This document shows positions 43,021 to 51,136 of a DNA stretch of 64,000 nucleotides, piece by piece (position 1 is the first letter of the stretch; each line of letters begins with the position of its first letter). The translations under genes were made by a program, and so were the position numbers. The DNA comes from 38-11 sp964539975 (GTDB lineage Bacteria > Bacillota > Clostridia > Tissierellales > Dethiosulfatibacteraceae). The stretch lies in NCBI GenBank assembly GCA_964539975.1, contig CAZIKK010000004.1, positions 85,953-149,952 on the forward strand. The letters are read 5' to 3'. Below the pieces are notes generated by a model, which was not told where the DNA came from, made no database searches, and was given only the letters and a program-made list of their open reading frames with translations.

Positions 43021-44672
43021 GAAGACTTTAATGAGACAATCTGGTTAAATACAAGTCTTTGATCATTAGTGTCTCTATCAATGATGAAATACCCATGTCT
43101 TAAGAATTGGTATCGATCGTTGACATTGGTCTGAGCTAATCCTGTTTCAAGTTTACAGTTGTCTAACACTGTAAGCGATTCAGAATTGAGTTTTTCTATG
43201 AAGTTGGTTTTATCGTAATTATCATCACTCATCATGTAATCATATAGTCTAATCTCAGCAGTCATGCAGTTTTGAGCAGAGACCCAATGGAGTGTGCCTT
43301 TCACTTTTCTTCCTGTGAATCCTGTTCCACTTTTCGTTTCAGGATCATAGGTGCATTTCAACTCAATGACTTCTCCTTGATCATTTTTAACAACTTCATT
43401 GCATGTAATGAAATAAGCATGTCGCAATCTGACTTCGTTTCCAGGGAATAGTCTAAAGAATTTTTTTTCAGGCACTTCCATGAAGTCATCTCTTTCGACA
43501 TATATCTCTCTTCCAAAAGGAATCCACCGTTTCCCCATTTCTGGATTTTCCGGATTGTTTTCTGCTTCCATATATTCAATTTCATCTTCTGGGTAATTTG
43601 TAATGACTATTTTAAGTGGATCCAAAACAGCCATAGTTCTAGGAACTGTGAGTTTGAGGTCTTCTCTAATGTGGTGTTCCAACATTTGAATGTCTACTAA
43701 ACTCTGAGCTTTTGACACACCAATGTCATCACAAAATTTCTTAATAGCTGACGCTGTATAGCCTCTTCTTCTATACCCAGAGATAGTTGGCATTCTTGGA
43801 TCATCCCAACCGTCTACATGGTTTTCTTCCACAAGTTGTTTTAAGTATCTTTTGCCCATCATGGTCTTGGACAAGAAAAGTTTTGCGAATTCAATTTGCT
43901 TAGGTGGTTCTTTCTTATAATCATTGAGATTGTTTAATACCCATTCATACAAAGGTCTATGGTCTTCAAATTCAAGCGTGCATATAGAATGGGTAATTCC
44001 CTCTATTGCATCTTGGATAGGATGTGCATAATCATACATTGGATAGATGCACCATTGATCCCCTGTATTATGATGGCTAGCACGAAGTACACGGTATAAA
44101 ACGGGATCTCTCATATTTAAGTTTGGGCTGTTCATATCAATTTTCGCTCTCAAAACCCGCGTGCCGTCTTCAAATTCTCCAGCCTTCATTAATTCAAATA
44201 ATTGCCGGTTCTCTTCAATCGCTCTTTCTCGATAAGGGCTAGGTTTTCCTGGCTCTGTCAAAGTTCCTCTGTAGGCTCGTATTTCTTCCGCCGAAAGGTC
44301 ATCTACATAAGCCAAGCCTTTATCTATGAGTTCAAGAGCGTATTGATACATCTGCTCAAAGTAATTGGAAGCATAGTATACTTTTCCATTCCAATTAGGG
44401 CACAACCATTTCACATCATCTATTATCGCATCTATATAGGTATTATCCTCTTTTATAGGATTGGTGTCATCAAATCTTAAATTGAAATTGCCTTCGTATT
44501 TTTCTGCCAAACCATAATTCAGACAAATGGATTTTGCATGGCCTATATGTAAAAAACCATTGGGTTCAGGCGGAAATCTTGTATGGATTTTTCTGCTATA
44601 TGTTTTTTGTTTAATGTCTTTGTCGATGATTTTTTCTATAAAGTTGTTGGCTTCAATGATTGGATTTGTCAT
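43002..44672 (-). CDS. glnS: Glutaminyl-tRNA synthetase
   Basis: A class I synthetase of about 556 residues: PPEPNGFLHIGHAKS holds the HIGH motif and LSKTMMGKR the KMSKS-like motif, followed by the GlnRS anticodon-binding beta-barrels. I start at the ATG at 44672, behind AGGAGG. Most Firmicutes lack GlnRS and make Gln-tRNA with GatCAB; a GlnRS here matches some Clostridia and suggests ancient transfer. Confidence 0.96.
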   Translation of the reverse strand: MTNPIIEANNFIEKIIDKDIKQKTYSRKIHTRFPPEPNGFLHIGHAKSICLNYGLAEKYEGNFNLRFDDTNPIKEDNTYIDAIIDDVKWLCPNWNGKVYYASNYFEQMYQYALELIDKGLAYVDDLSAEEIRAYRGTLTEPGKPSPYRERAIEENRQLFELMKAGEFEDGTRVLRAKIDMNSPNLNMRDPVLYRVLRASHHNTGDQWCIYPMYDYAHPIQDAIEGITHSICTLEFEDHRPLYEWVLNNLNDYKKEPPKQIEFAKLFLSKTMMGKRYLKQLVEENHVDGWDDPRMPTISGYRRRGYTASAIKKFCDDIGVSKAQSLVDIQMLEHHIREDLKLTVPRTMAVLDPLKIVITNYPEDEIEYMEAENNPENPEMGKRWIPFGREIYVERDDFMEVPEKKFFRLFPGNEVRLRHAYFITCNEVVKNDQGEVIELKCTYDPETKSGTGFTGRKVKGTLHWVSAQNCMTAEIRLYDYMMSDDNYDKTNFIEKLNSESLTVLDNCKLETGLAQTNVNDRYQFLRHGYFIIDRDTNDQRLVFNQIVSLKSSWKRKS

Positions 44673-44776
44673 TGGTTCCTCCTGTTGATTCGTCGGCAAT
44701 TATTGCCGTATAATATTAACTATTAATCTATCATAATGTTTCACTTAAATCAATCCGATCTCCATTGGTTTTGTCG

Positions 44777-44816
44777 TTTACAACATGGTATTCATCTGAT
44801 ATGATTAATACCATGT
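44777..44816 (+). promoter_or_regulatory. proC promoter with overlapping inverted repeat
   Basis: TTTACA (44777-44782) and TATGAT (44800-44805) are 17 bases apart. A perfect inverted repeat ACATGGTATT-N14-AATACCATGT (44783-44816) fills the spacer and runs over the start site, a good position for a repressor, or for a hairpin in the leader. Confidence 0.6.
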
Positions 44817-44833
44817 AAAGTGGGGTGAAAACT

Positions 44834-45646
44834 ATGGATAAAATTGGATTCATTGGAGCTGGGAACGTCACGAAAGCGATTATTACTGGTATGGCAAGAA
44901 ACAAGTTTGACTTAAAAAGAATCTACATCAACTCTAAAACAAATGAAACAAAAGAGTCGTTAAGTGTAGATTTAATGGTTCTTTGTGCAAAAGACAATGT
45001 TGACTTGGTGAAAAAATGCAAGTACATTTTTCTTGCTATTAAGTCACACCATTACAAACATGTCTTTGATGAAATCAAACCTTATCTCGATCCAAAAGAG
45101 CATGTGATTATAAGTCTGGCACCAGGCTATTCTATAAGAGAAATTAATGAAAACATTGGATTATTTAACCTGAAATGCATGCGTGCGATGCCAAATATTC
45201 CTTCATTGGTAGGAGAAGGTATGACTGGTGTTTATTATGATAAGCATTTGTTCACAAGTGAAGAAATTGAAAAGATTAACGCTATCTTTAAAGGTTTTGG
45301 TGAGATACAATCTCTTGATGAAGAAGAACATATGGATACATTAGTCTCGATATCTGCTAGTTCTCCAGCTTATGTCTATATCATGATCGAAGCTATGGGA
45401 GACGCAGGTGTTTTAACTGGACTCCCAAGAAAGATGTCTTATGCATTGGCTGCTCAAGCAGTAATGGGTGCCGCAAAAATGGTGAAAGAGTTAGATTTGC
45501 ATCCTGGAGAATTAAAAGATGCCGTCTGTTCTCCTGGCGGAACCACCATTGAAGCAATCAAAGTTCTGGAAGACAGAGGATTTAGAAGCGCTTTGATTGA
45601 GTCCATGCTGGCGTGTTATAATAAGGCAAAACATCTTAAAAGATAA
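44834..45646 (+). CDS. proC: Pyrroline-5-carboxylate reductase
   Basis: ProC reduces pyrroline-5-carboxylate to L-proline. The Rossmann motif GFIGAGNVTKAI is at the start and the C-terminal signature (SPAYVYIMIEAMGDAGVLTGLPR and SPGGTTIEAI) is complete. Length 270 is normal. The ATG at 44834 fits the GGGG ribosome binding site better than the GTG at 44825. HypD makes exactly this substrate, so proC here probably works in hydroxyproline fermentation as well as biosynthesis. Confidence 0.95.
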   Translation: MDKIGFIGAGNVTKAIITGMARNKFDLKRIYINSKTNETKESLSVDLMVLCAKDNVDLVKKCKYIFLAIKSHHYKHVFDEIKPYLDPKEHVIISLAPGYSIREINENIGLFNLKCMRAMPNIPSLVGEGMTGVYYDKHLFTSEEIEKINAIFKGFGEIQSLDEEEHMDTLVSISASSPAYVYIMIEAMGDAGVLTGLPRKMSYALAAQAVMGAAKMVKELDLHPGELKDAVCSPGGTTIEAIKVLEDRGFRSALIESMLACYNKAKHLKR

Positions 45647-45651
45647 CAATG

Positions 45652-45685
45652 GCAGGCTGTCAGAAACTCTCAGCCTGCTATTTTT
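45652..45685 (+). terminator. proC terminator
   Basis: GCAGGCTG (45652-45659) pairs with CAGCCTGC (45671-45678) and is followed by TATTTTT. It overlaps the end of the convergent DUF554 gene. Confidence 0.85.
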
Positions 45686-46356
45686 GTCAGCAAAAAAAAG
45701 ACAATTGGAATGAAAATGGCAGGAAGCATATTACCAACCTTAATTCTATCCTTCAAAATCATATTCAACCCAATTCCAAATATCAGCAAGCCTCCTACCG
45801 CCGTCATTTCACGTACAACCATTTCTGTCATAACATCTTTTACCACACTTGACAACAAAACAATTGATCCTTGGTATATAAACACTGAAAGACTAGAAAG
45901 TATCACGCCTATCCCTAAAGAAGCAGTCAAAGCAACCGAAATAATACCATCTAGCAAAGATTTTGCAAACAAAACATCATGCTTATTCAATAAACCTCCT
46001 TCCAAAGCTCCAATAATAGCCATTGAACCGATACAAAACATCAACGATGCCGTAACAAAGCCTTGTCCAATTCTGCTATCACCTTTACTGAAAGCATTCT
46101 GGAGGCGTTCACCAAATTTATCCAGTTTTTCTTCAATGTTAATCATTTCTCCCATTAAAGCGCCTATGACCAAACTACAAATAACCAAGAGAATATTTTG
46201 TGTCCCCAAAGCCATTTGGAGCCCCACTAACATCACAGCCAGACTCATCGCTTTGAATATGTTTTCGTTGTATCGTTCAGCAATTAGGTTCTTAAACATA
46301 TACCCAATCAGACTGCCTACAATTATTGCCACTGTATTGACAATGGTCCCAAGCAT
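45670..46356 (-). CDS. DUF554 family membrane protein
   Basis: A 228-residue, six- to seven-helix membrane protein with the family opening MLGTIVNTVAIIVGSLIG and the conserved FCIGSMAIIGALEGGL. DUF554 proteins (YdfK/YqgA) are thought to be transporters, but no substrate is proven. AGGAGG precedes the ATG. Confidence 0.9.
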   Translation of the reverse strand: MLGTIVNTVAIIVGSLIGYMFKNLIAERYNENIFKAMSLAVMLVGLQMALGTQNILLVICSLVIGALMGEMINIEEKLDKFGERLQNAFSKGDSRIGQGFVTASLMFCIGSMAIIGALEGGLLNKHDVLFAKSLLDGIISVALTASLGIGVILSSLSVFIYQGSIVLLSSVVKDVMTEMVVREMTAVGGLLIFGIGLNMILKDRIKVGNMLPAIFIPIVFFLLTKIAG

Positions 46357-46435
46357 AAAATCTCCTCCTTAGCTAAAACACCATTGAATCAAGCAATGAC
46401 AATGGTTTAGTCTTTAGTATTCATTTTTCTGTCGA

Positions 46436-46939
46436 TCAATCTTCATCTCGTTGAATCTTCAACCCAAAATCACCCAATATTCGATTAACACGAGTCTTTT
46501 TATTTATCTCTTCTTGACCATAATCCGCCATAAAGAAAATTCTTTCAAACAAATCTGCATCTTTTAACACTTCTTCATACGGCCCATTCTCTTCATTCTT
46601 TTTCGAGTGCTTTGACAGGCTAGCATAAATAATTCCAATCTCACTTTCATCAAACAACCCAGAATCTGCCAATACCTTTTGCACCATCAAAGCGCCTGTT
46701 ATGCCATGAGCTTCTGAATAATCGTCATTAACTATTCTACCTAAGTCATGGAGTAGTCCTATTATATATCCTATCTCTGGATCCAACCCTCTCTTAAAAG
46801 CCGAAGCAGCGGTAAAATAGGCCACGCCATAGCTATGTAGCATGTCATCAAATCCTCCATCATCAAACACGTAACCTGTTTCATTGATTAGCATAAGATT
46901 CTTGTTGATTAGTTCCATTATATACTTAATTCTCTCCAT
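46436..46939 (-). CDS. HD-domain protein
   Basis: A 167-residue HD phosphohydrolase-like protein with HSYGVAYFTAASAF, HDLGRIVNDDYSEAHG and a later SKHSKKN. These supply the metal-binding His and Asp residues. Substrate unknown; small members are often nucleotidases. GAGGAG lies upstream of the ATG. Confidence 0.85.
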   Translation of the reverse strand: MERIKYIMELINKNLMLINETGYVFDDGGFDDMLHSYGVAYFTAASAFKRGLDPEIGYIIGLLHDLGRIVNDDYSEAHGITGALMVQKVLADSGLFDESEIGIIYASLSKHSKKNEENGPYEEVLKDADLFERIFFMADYGQEEINKKTRVNRILGDFGLKIQRDED

Positions 46940-46970
46940 ACTTTTACTCCTCTTTAAGCGTAGTCATTAT

Positions 46971-47096
46971 TTATAGACTCATTTCTTTAGAATATTCCAC
47001 CGATTGATTGCGTCCGTTTTTCTTTCCCTTCATCAATGCCATATCCGCATGTTTAAGGGTTAACGCCGTAATTCTAAATAGGATGGAGTTCTTTTT
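46971..47096 (-). pseudogene. C-terminal relic of a GGDEF (diguanylate cyclase) gene
   Basis: The minus strand encodes LTLKHADMALMKGKKNGR and a short tail to a TAA at 46971. This is the conserved last helix and strand of GGDEF domains (ADxALYxAKxxGRN). No GGDEF signature, start codon or longer frame is found upstream, so it is the remainder of a deleted gene. The rest of the gap to the tRNA (about 47100-47260) shows no gene or clear structure. Confidence 0.8.
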
Positions 47097-47262
47097 TTTT
47101 GATCATCTGTTAATTCTTCCTTCTTTTAATCAGCAATCTAAATTATTATATTACATTACTTAGCTTCCTTCAATCCATTCGTATCAAATCCACTATTTTG
47201 TCGTTACACAAGTAATCTGCATTCTCATGAAATGACACCTGTTTACGGTTGGCAATCTATTC

Positions 47263-47297
47263 AAAAAAAGAAACGGACAGACCTAATGATCTGCCCT
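47263..47297 (-). terminator. Terminator behind tRNA-Leu
   Basis: On the minus strand GGGCAGA and TCTGTCC form a stem with one G-U pair and a short loop, followed by a T-rich run (TTTCTTTTTTT). It lies directly downstream of the tRNA. Confidence 0.85.
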
Positions 47298-47308
47298 GCC
47301 AAAAATTT

Positions 47309-47395
47309 TGGTGCCGAAGGTGGGACTCGAACCCACACGAGTGTTACCTCACTGGATTTTGAGTCCAGCGCGTCTGCCAGTTCCACCACTTCGGC
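47309..47395 (-). tRNA. tRNA-Leu (anticodon CAA)
   Basis: The acceptor stem GCCGAAG pairs with CTTCGGC, followed by discriminator A and an encoded CCA. The anticodon arm is CTGGA-CTCAAAA-TCCAG, giving anticodon CAA. A long variable arm and the TTCGAGTCC T-loop are present, so it is a class II tRNA of 87 bases including CCA. Confidence 0.97.
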
Positions 47396-47546
47396 AAGCC
47401 CATAATATAGATATTAGCACATTGCAGCTTCCAAATCAATATCTTTTTTAAAATTCAATTTCTAACTATTTATCAATATATTTATTTCGTGCTTGTACAT
47501 GCATTTTTTTGTATTCTCTTCTGCTTTGTGTTGCCTTATACTGCCC

Positions 47547-49589
47547 TCACAACAGTTTTAAAGCTTCCTTAAACGGCAACGGCTTGCATAAAAAAAATCC
47601 TTGCGCAATATCACATCCATACTTTTTCAACAATAAAATTTGACCCTTGTTTTCAACACCTTCTGCTATTACTCTAAATCCCAAGTTATGTGACAAGTCA
47701 ATCATTGATTTTAATAAGAATATGTCGTCTTTGTCCGATTGTATGTGACGAATGAATTCACGGTCAATTTTGACATAATCTATTGGCAACTGCTGTAAAT
47801 AAGTCAAAGAAGAATAACCAGTGCCAAAATCATCCAATGCAATTTGGATGCCCATCTCTTTCAGTTGATTCAATTCATCAATCGTTTTTGAAGGATCTTC
47901 TATTAACGCAGTTTCTGTGATTTCGATTTCAAGTTGATTCAAGTATTCACTATGCTCTTTTAGCCAACTTTTGAGGTATAGGAACAAAGCACTGTTAGTT
48001 ATTAATTGGCTAGATATATTAACCGCTATGGTTAAGTCGGATACTCCCAATTGTCTCCACTGCTTCAAATGATTAATCGCCTCTACCAAAACCCATCCTG
48101 TAATATCACTGATTAATCCAGTACTCTCTGCCAGCGGAACAAAATCTCCAGGCATCACTAATTCTCCCGAAGGTTTAACCCAACGAATAAGGGCTTCCAT
48201 ACCTATAATTGTATTGTCATTTAAATCGTACTTTGGTTGATGAAAAAGTTGAAACTCGTTGTTGAGAGTAGCGGCTTTCAAATTACTTATCAAACGCATT
48301 CTTTCCCATGCTTTCTCACGCATTCCCAACTCATAAATGCTATAACTATTTTTACTAGATTCTTTTACATGGGTCATGGCTGTGTCTGCGTTTTGAACAA
48401 TTGTGTCATGGTCAATACCATCACGAGGGTAGACTGCAACCCCTATGCTAACTGATATGAAGAATTCAAGATTCCTATATTCCCAAGGTTCTCTAATATG
48501 TTCCAATATTGGATCAATCTTAGCATTGACTTCATCTTCAGTTTGAATACCGGTTATCAACAATGCAAACTCATCTCCACCTGTTCTTGCAACAATATCT
48601 GGAGAGTTGGTGTGGTTTTTCAAAATGCTTGCAACATACTTAATCAGCTCATCTCCCGCTTTGTGTCCCATTGTATCATTTATGTGTTTGAAATCATCAA
48701 TGTCAATCAAAACGTAGGCAAAAACGTTGTTTCCAGTCGTGTTCTTCTGGGTGTATTGATTTGCCAATTCTTTGATCATCATTTTGTTGGGCAAAGAGGT
48801 TAGTTGATCATAGAACGCCAATCTATTTAGTCGGTCCTGTAGTTTTTTTTGTTCAGTGATGTCTGTATGAGATCCTGTTATTCGTTGTGTTTTCCCATTT
48901 TCTCCGAACACAGCCTTTCCTTTGCTTAAGATCCAACGATACTCACCTGATTTGCATCTTAGGCGAAATGTACTTTCAAAATTTGCCGATTTTTTGTCTA
49001 AAAACTCTTGGACATCTGCCTCTGCTTTTTCCCAATCATCTGGGTGGAAAATACTTTTCCAAGCTTCTAATGTATCCTCTAGCTCTCCCTCTTCATAGCC
49101 AAATATTTTCTTTCTCTTTATTGAAAAGAAAAAATGATTATTTGCAATGTTCCAATCCCAAATGCCGTCATTTGACCCTTCTATAATAAGTCGATAGCGT
49201 TGCTCACTTGACTCTAATTCTTTCCCTTTTTCTATTAATTCAAGGTTCATTTGATTCAAAGCCTTGTATCCGTTAAAACTAGTATCTACTGCCGTTTTTA
49301 GCATCTTTAGCTTTGCCCGGATAATTAAGTAGAATATGCTACCTGAAAACAAGACATAGACCCAACCTTTAACCGTTTGAAGGTTCATGAATGTTGTCAC
49401 ATCTTTGACAAAGGTTGCTAATAATATATCTGAATATCGAATCCAAAGCAAACCCAACACAACGTAAACTACAAAAAACTTTAACGATTCACGTCGTGGT
49501 TGAATTTGATAAGCTGTTTGTTGCAAATCAGCGTGTTTTTGAGAAAATTCCTTAAATGATTTGGCTCTTGCATTCTTTTTCTCTTCCAT
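47547..49589 (-). CDS. Membrane PAS-GGDEF-EAL cyclic-di-GMP protein
   Basis: A 680-residue protein: two N-terminal membrane helices (about residues 33-50 and 75-95), a PAS_3 domain (about 130-255), a GGDEF domain with intact RTGGDEF, and an EAL domain with GMEALIRW, EIEITETAL, DDFGTGYSSL and AEGVEN. Both catalytic sites look intact, so it may make or cleave c-di-GMP; in most such fusions one activity dominates. It lies 42 bases behind the activator gene and could be co-transcribed with it. Confidence 0.93.
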   Translation of the reverse strand: MEEKKNARAKSFKEFSQKHADLQQTAYQIQPRRESLKFFVVYVVLGLLWIRYSDILLATFVKDVTTFMNLQTVKGWVYVLFSGSIFYLIIRAKLKMLKTAVDTSFNGYKALNQMNLELIEKGKELESSEQRYRLIIEGSNDGIWDWNIANNHFFFSIKRKKIFGYEEGELEDTLEAWKSIFHPDDWEKAEADVQEFLDKKSANFESTFRLRCKSGEYRWILSKGKAVFGENGKTQRITGSHTDITEQKKLQDRLNRLAFYDQLTSLPNKMMIKELANQYTQKNTTGNNVFAYVLIDIDDFKHINDTMGHKAGDELIKYVASILKNHTNSPDIVARTGGDEFALLITGIQTEDEVNAKIDPILEHIREPWEYRNLEFFISVSIGVAVYPRDGIDHDTIVQNADTAMTHVKESSKNSYSIYELGMREKAWERMRLISNLKAATLNNEFQLFHQPKYDLNDNTIIGMEALIRWVKPSGELVMPGDFVPLAESTGLISDITGWVLVEAINHLKQWRQLGVSDLTIAVNISSQLITNSALFLYLKSWLKEHSEYLNQLEIEITETALIEDPSKTIDELNQLKEMGIQIALDDFGTGYSSLTYLQQLPIDYVKIDREFIRHIQSDKDDIFLLKSMIDLSHNLGFRVIAEGVENKGQILLLKKYGCDIAQGFFLCKPLPFKEALKLL

Positions 49590-49631
49590 AGCTTCCCCTT
49601 AACCCCTCTTATGTTTTCCAAACACGAAATG

Positions 49632-51050
49632 TTAGCTTAAAGATGACTCTTTTGTCTTTTTAATGATTCTTATGCCGAGATTCTTAATCTTATAATGCAG
49701 TGTTTGTCTTGGAATCATTAGTGATTTTGCCGTTTCAGTAATTGAAAACTGATGGTTTGCCAAAGCTTCCTCCAACACAGATTTCTCATATTTATTGATT
49801 ATCTCTTTTAGCGATGTATCATTCTGTATATGGCTTCTCCCCTTTGCTGAATCTTGCATCCCCACTATCAGCTTTTCAATGCTTTCAGGCAAATCCTCTG
49901 TTTTTAAACTGTCATCTTCAGACATCAGCACGGCAAATTCTATGGCATGTTCTAACTCTCTGACGTTTCCTGGCCAATGATAGTGTTGCATTTTTTTTCT
50001 TGCTTCAGGAGAGACTAGACGAATATTCTTATTGAATTTCTTGTTGAATTGATCGATAAAGTGATCAATTAGCACCAGTATGTCTTCCTGCCTTTCTCGT
50101 AAAGGTGGGATATGAATATTGAGAACGTTTAGTCTATAAAATAGATCTTTTCTTAATAGACCACTCTTTAAGGCCTCGTCAGGACGCACATTCATAGCTG
50201 CAATAATCCTGACATTTACTTTTCTAATGTACTTGTCACCAATTCTTCTAATATATCCATCCTGAATAACTCTCAGCAACTTAGCTTGCAGGTTAATGTC
50301 CATTGCATTTATCTCATCAAGAAAGAGTGTTCCATTATCTGCCAATTCAAACAAACCCGCTTTGTCTTTTGATCCTGTGAATCCTCCTGCTGACGTCCCA
50401 AAAAGCAAACTTTCAAGCAATGTTACCGGTATCGCCGCGCAGTTTTGTGCGATAAAAGGATAGGTTCTTTGTTCACTTAAATTATGAATGCTTTGAACGA
50501 CCATTTCTTTCCCGGTACCCGTTTCTCCTGTTACCATCACAGGAGAAGGGGTTTTTGAAACTTTCACAACTCGCTCTTTTAACAAATTAATGGCTGTACT
50601 CTTGCCTATGATGCTTTCCAATCCAAAAACAGGTGCCTCGCTAATGGCTGTTTTCTTTTCATCTTTTTTGTTTAATGTCAGCTTCTTGTTAATATCATCG
50701 TATTGTTCTATATCTTTAGATATTTCAACCGCTCCAGTTATCTTTCCGTTATTAAAGATTGGGTGTGTTGTTGTTACAATGGTCACAGCTTTGTGGTTGT
50801 GATTATAGTATCTTTGAATATCGCCAACCATTGGTTTGCCTGTCGCCATCACTCGTAGCAAGGTGCTGCTATCTTTATCCAATTTTTGAAACACATCTAA
50901 AATATGTTTCCCTACAGCATTCTCAAAACTTACACCTGCCTGATTGTTTGCAGAAGCATTGTAAAAAACAATTTCACCGATGTCATTAACCACGATAACA
51001 CCGTCATCGATGTTGGCTGAAACAATTTCTAACACCCTTTTAAAGTCCAT
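49632..51050 (-). CDS. PAS-AAA+-Fis sigma-54-dependent activator of the hydroxyproline genes
   Basis: A 472-residue RocR-like activator: PAS domain (about residues 5-115), AAA+ domain with TGETGTGKE and LFLDEINAM, and a C-terminal Fis HTH (FSITETAKSLMIPRQTLHYKI). The sigma-54 contact loop reads GGFTGS where the consensus is GAFTGA. It follows hypD across a terminator and, by position, probably controls the two sigma-54 promoters at 54459 and 55710. The PAS domain may sense hydroxyproline or a product, which is inference. Confidence 0.92.
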   Translation of the reverse strand: MDFKRVLEIVSANIDDGVIVVNDIGEIVFYNASANNQAGVSFENAVGKHILDVFQKLDKDSSTLLRVMATGKPMVGDIQRYYNHNHKAVTIVTTTHPIFNNGKITGAVEISKDIEQYDDINKKLTLNKKDEKKTAISEAPVFGLESIIGKSTAINLLKERVVKVSKTPSPVMVTGETGTGKEMVVQSIHNLSEQRTYPFIAQNCAAIPVTLLESLLFGTSAGGFTGSKDKAGLFELADNGTLFLDEINAMDINLQAKLLRVIQDGYIRRIGDKYIRKVNVRIIAAMNVRPDEALKSGLLRKDLFYRLNVLNIHIPPLRERQEDILVLIDHFIDQFNKKFNKNIRLVSPEARKKMQHYHWPGNVRELEHAIEFAVLMSEDDSLKTEDLPESIEKLIVGMQDSAKGRSHIQNDTSLKEIINKYEKSVLEEALANHQFSITETAKSLMIPRQTLHYKIKNLGIRIIKKTKESSLS

Positions 51051-51094
51051 TATTACCTCACTCTATCCTTCTATAATTAATGTTATTATAACAC

Positions 51095-51126
51095 AAAAGA
51101 GACGTCTGTTGTCAGACATCTCTTTT
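51095..51126. terminator. Terminator between hypD and the activator gene
   Basis: A 14-bp stem with one G-U pair (51095-51108 with 51113-51126) closes a TTGT loop and ends in T's on the hypD transcript. A TATAAT on the minus strand (51090-51085) may be the -10 box of the activator gene. Confidence 0.88.
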
Positions 51127-51136
51127 ACATTTCACA

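Noticed and set aside
45710..46372. Plus-strand open frame opposite the DUF554 gene
   Set aside because: It mirrors the DUF554 gene, has no ribosome binding site and no recognisable protein features.
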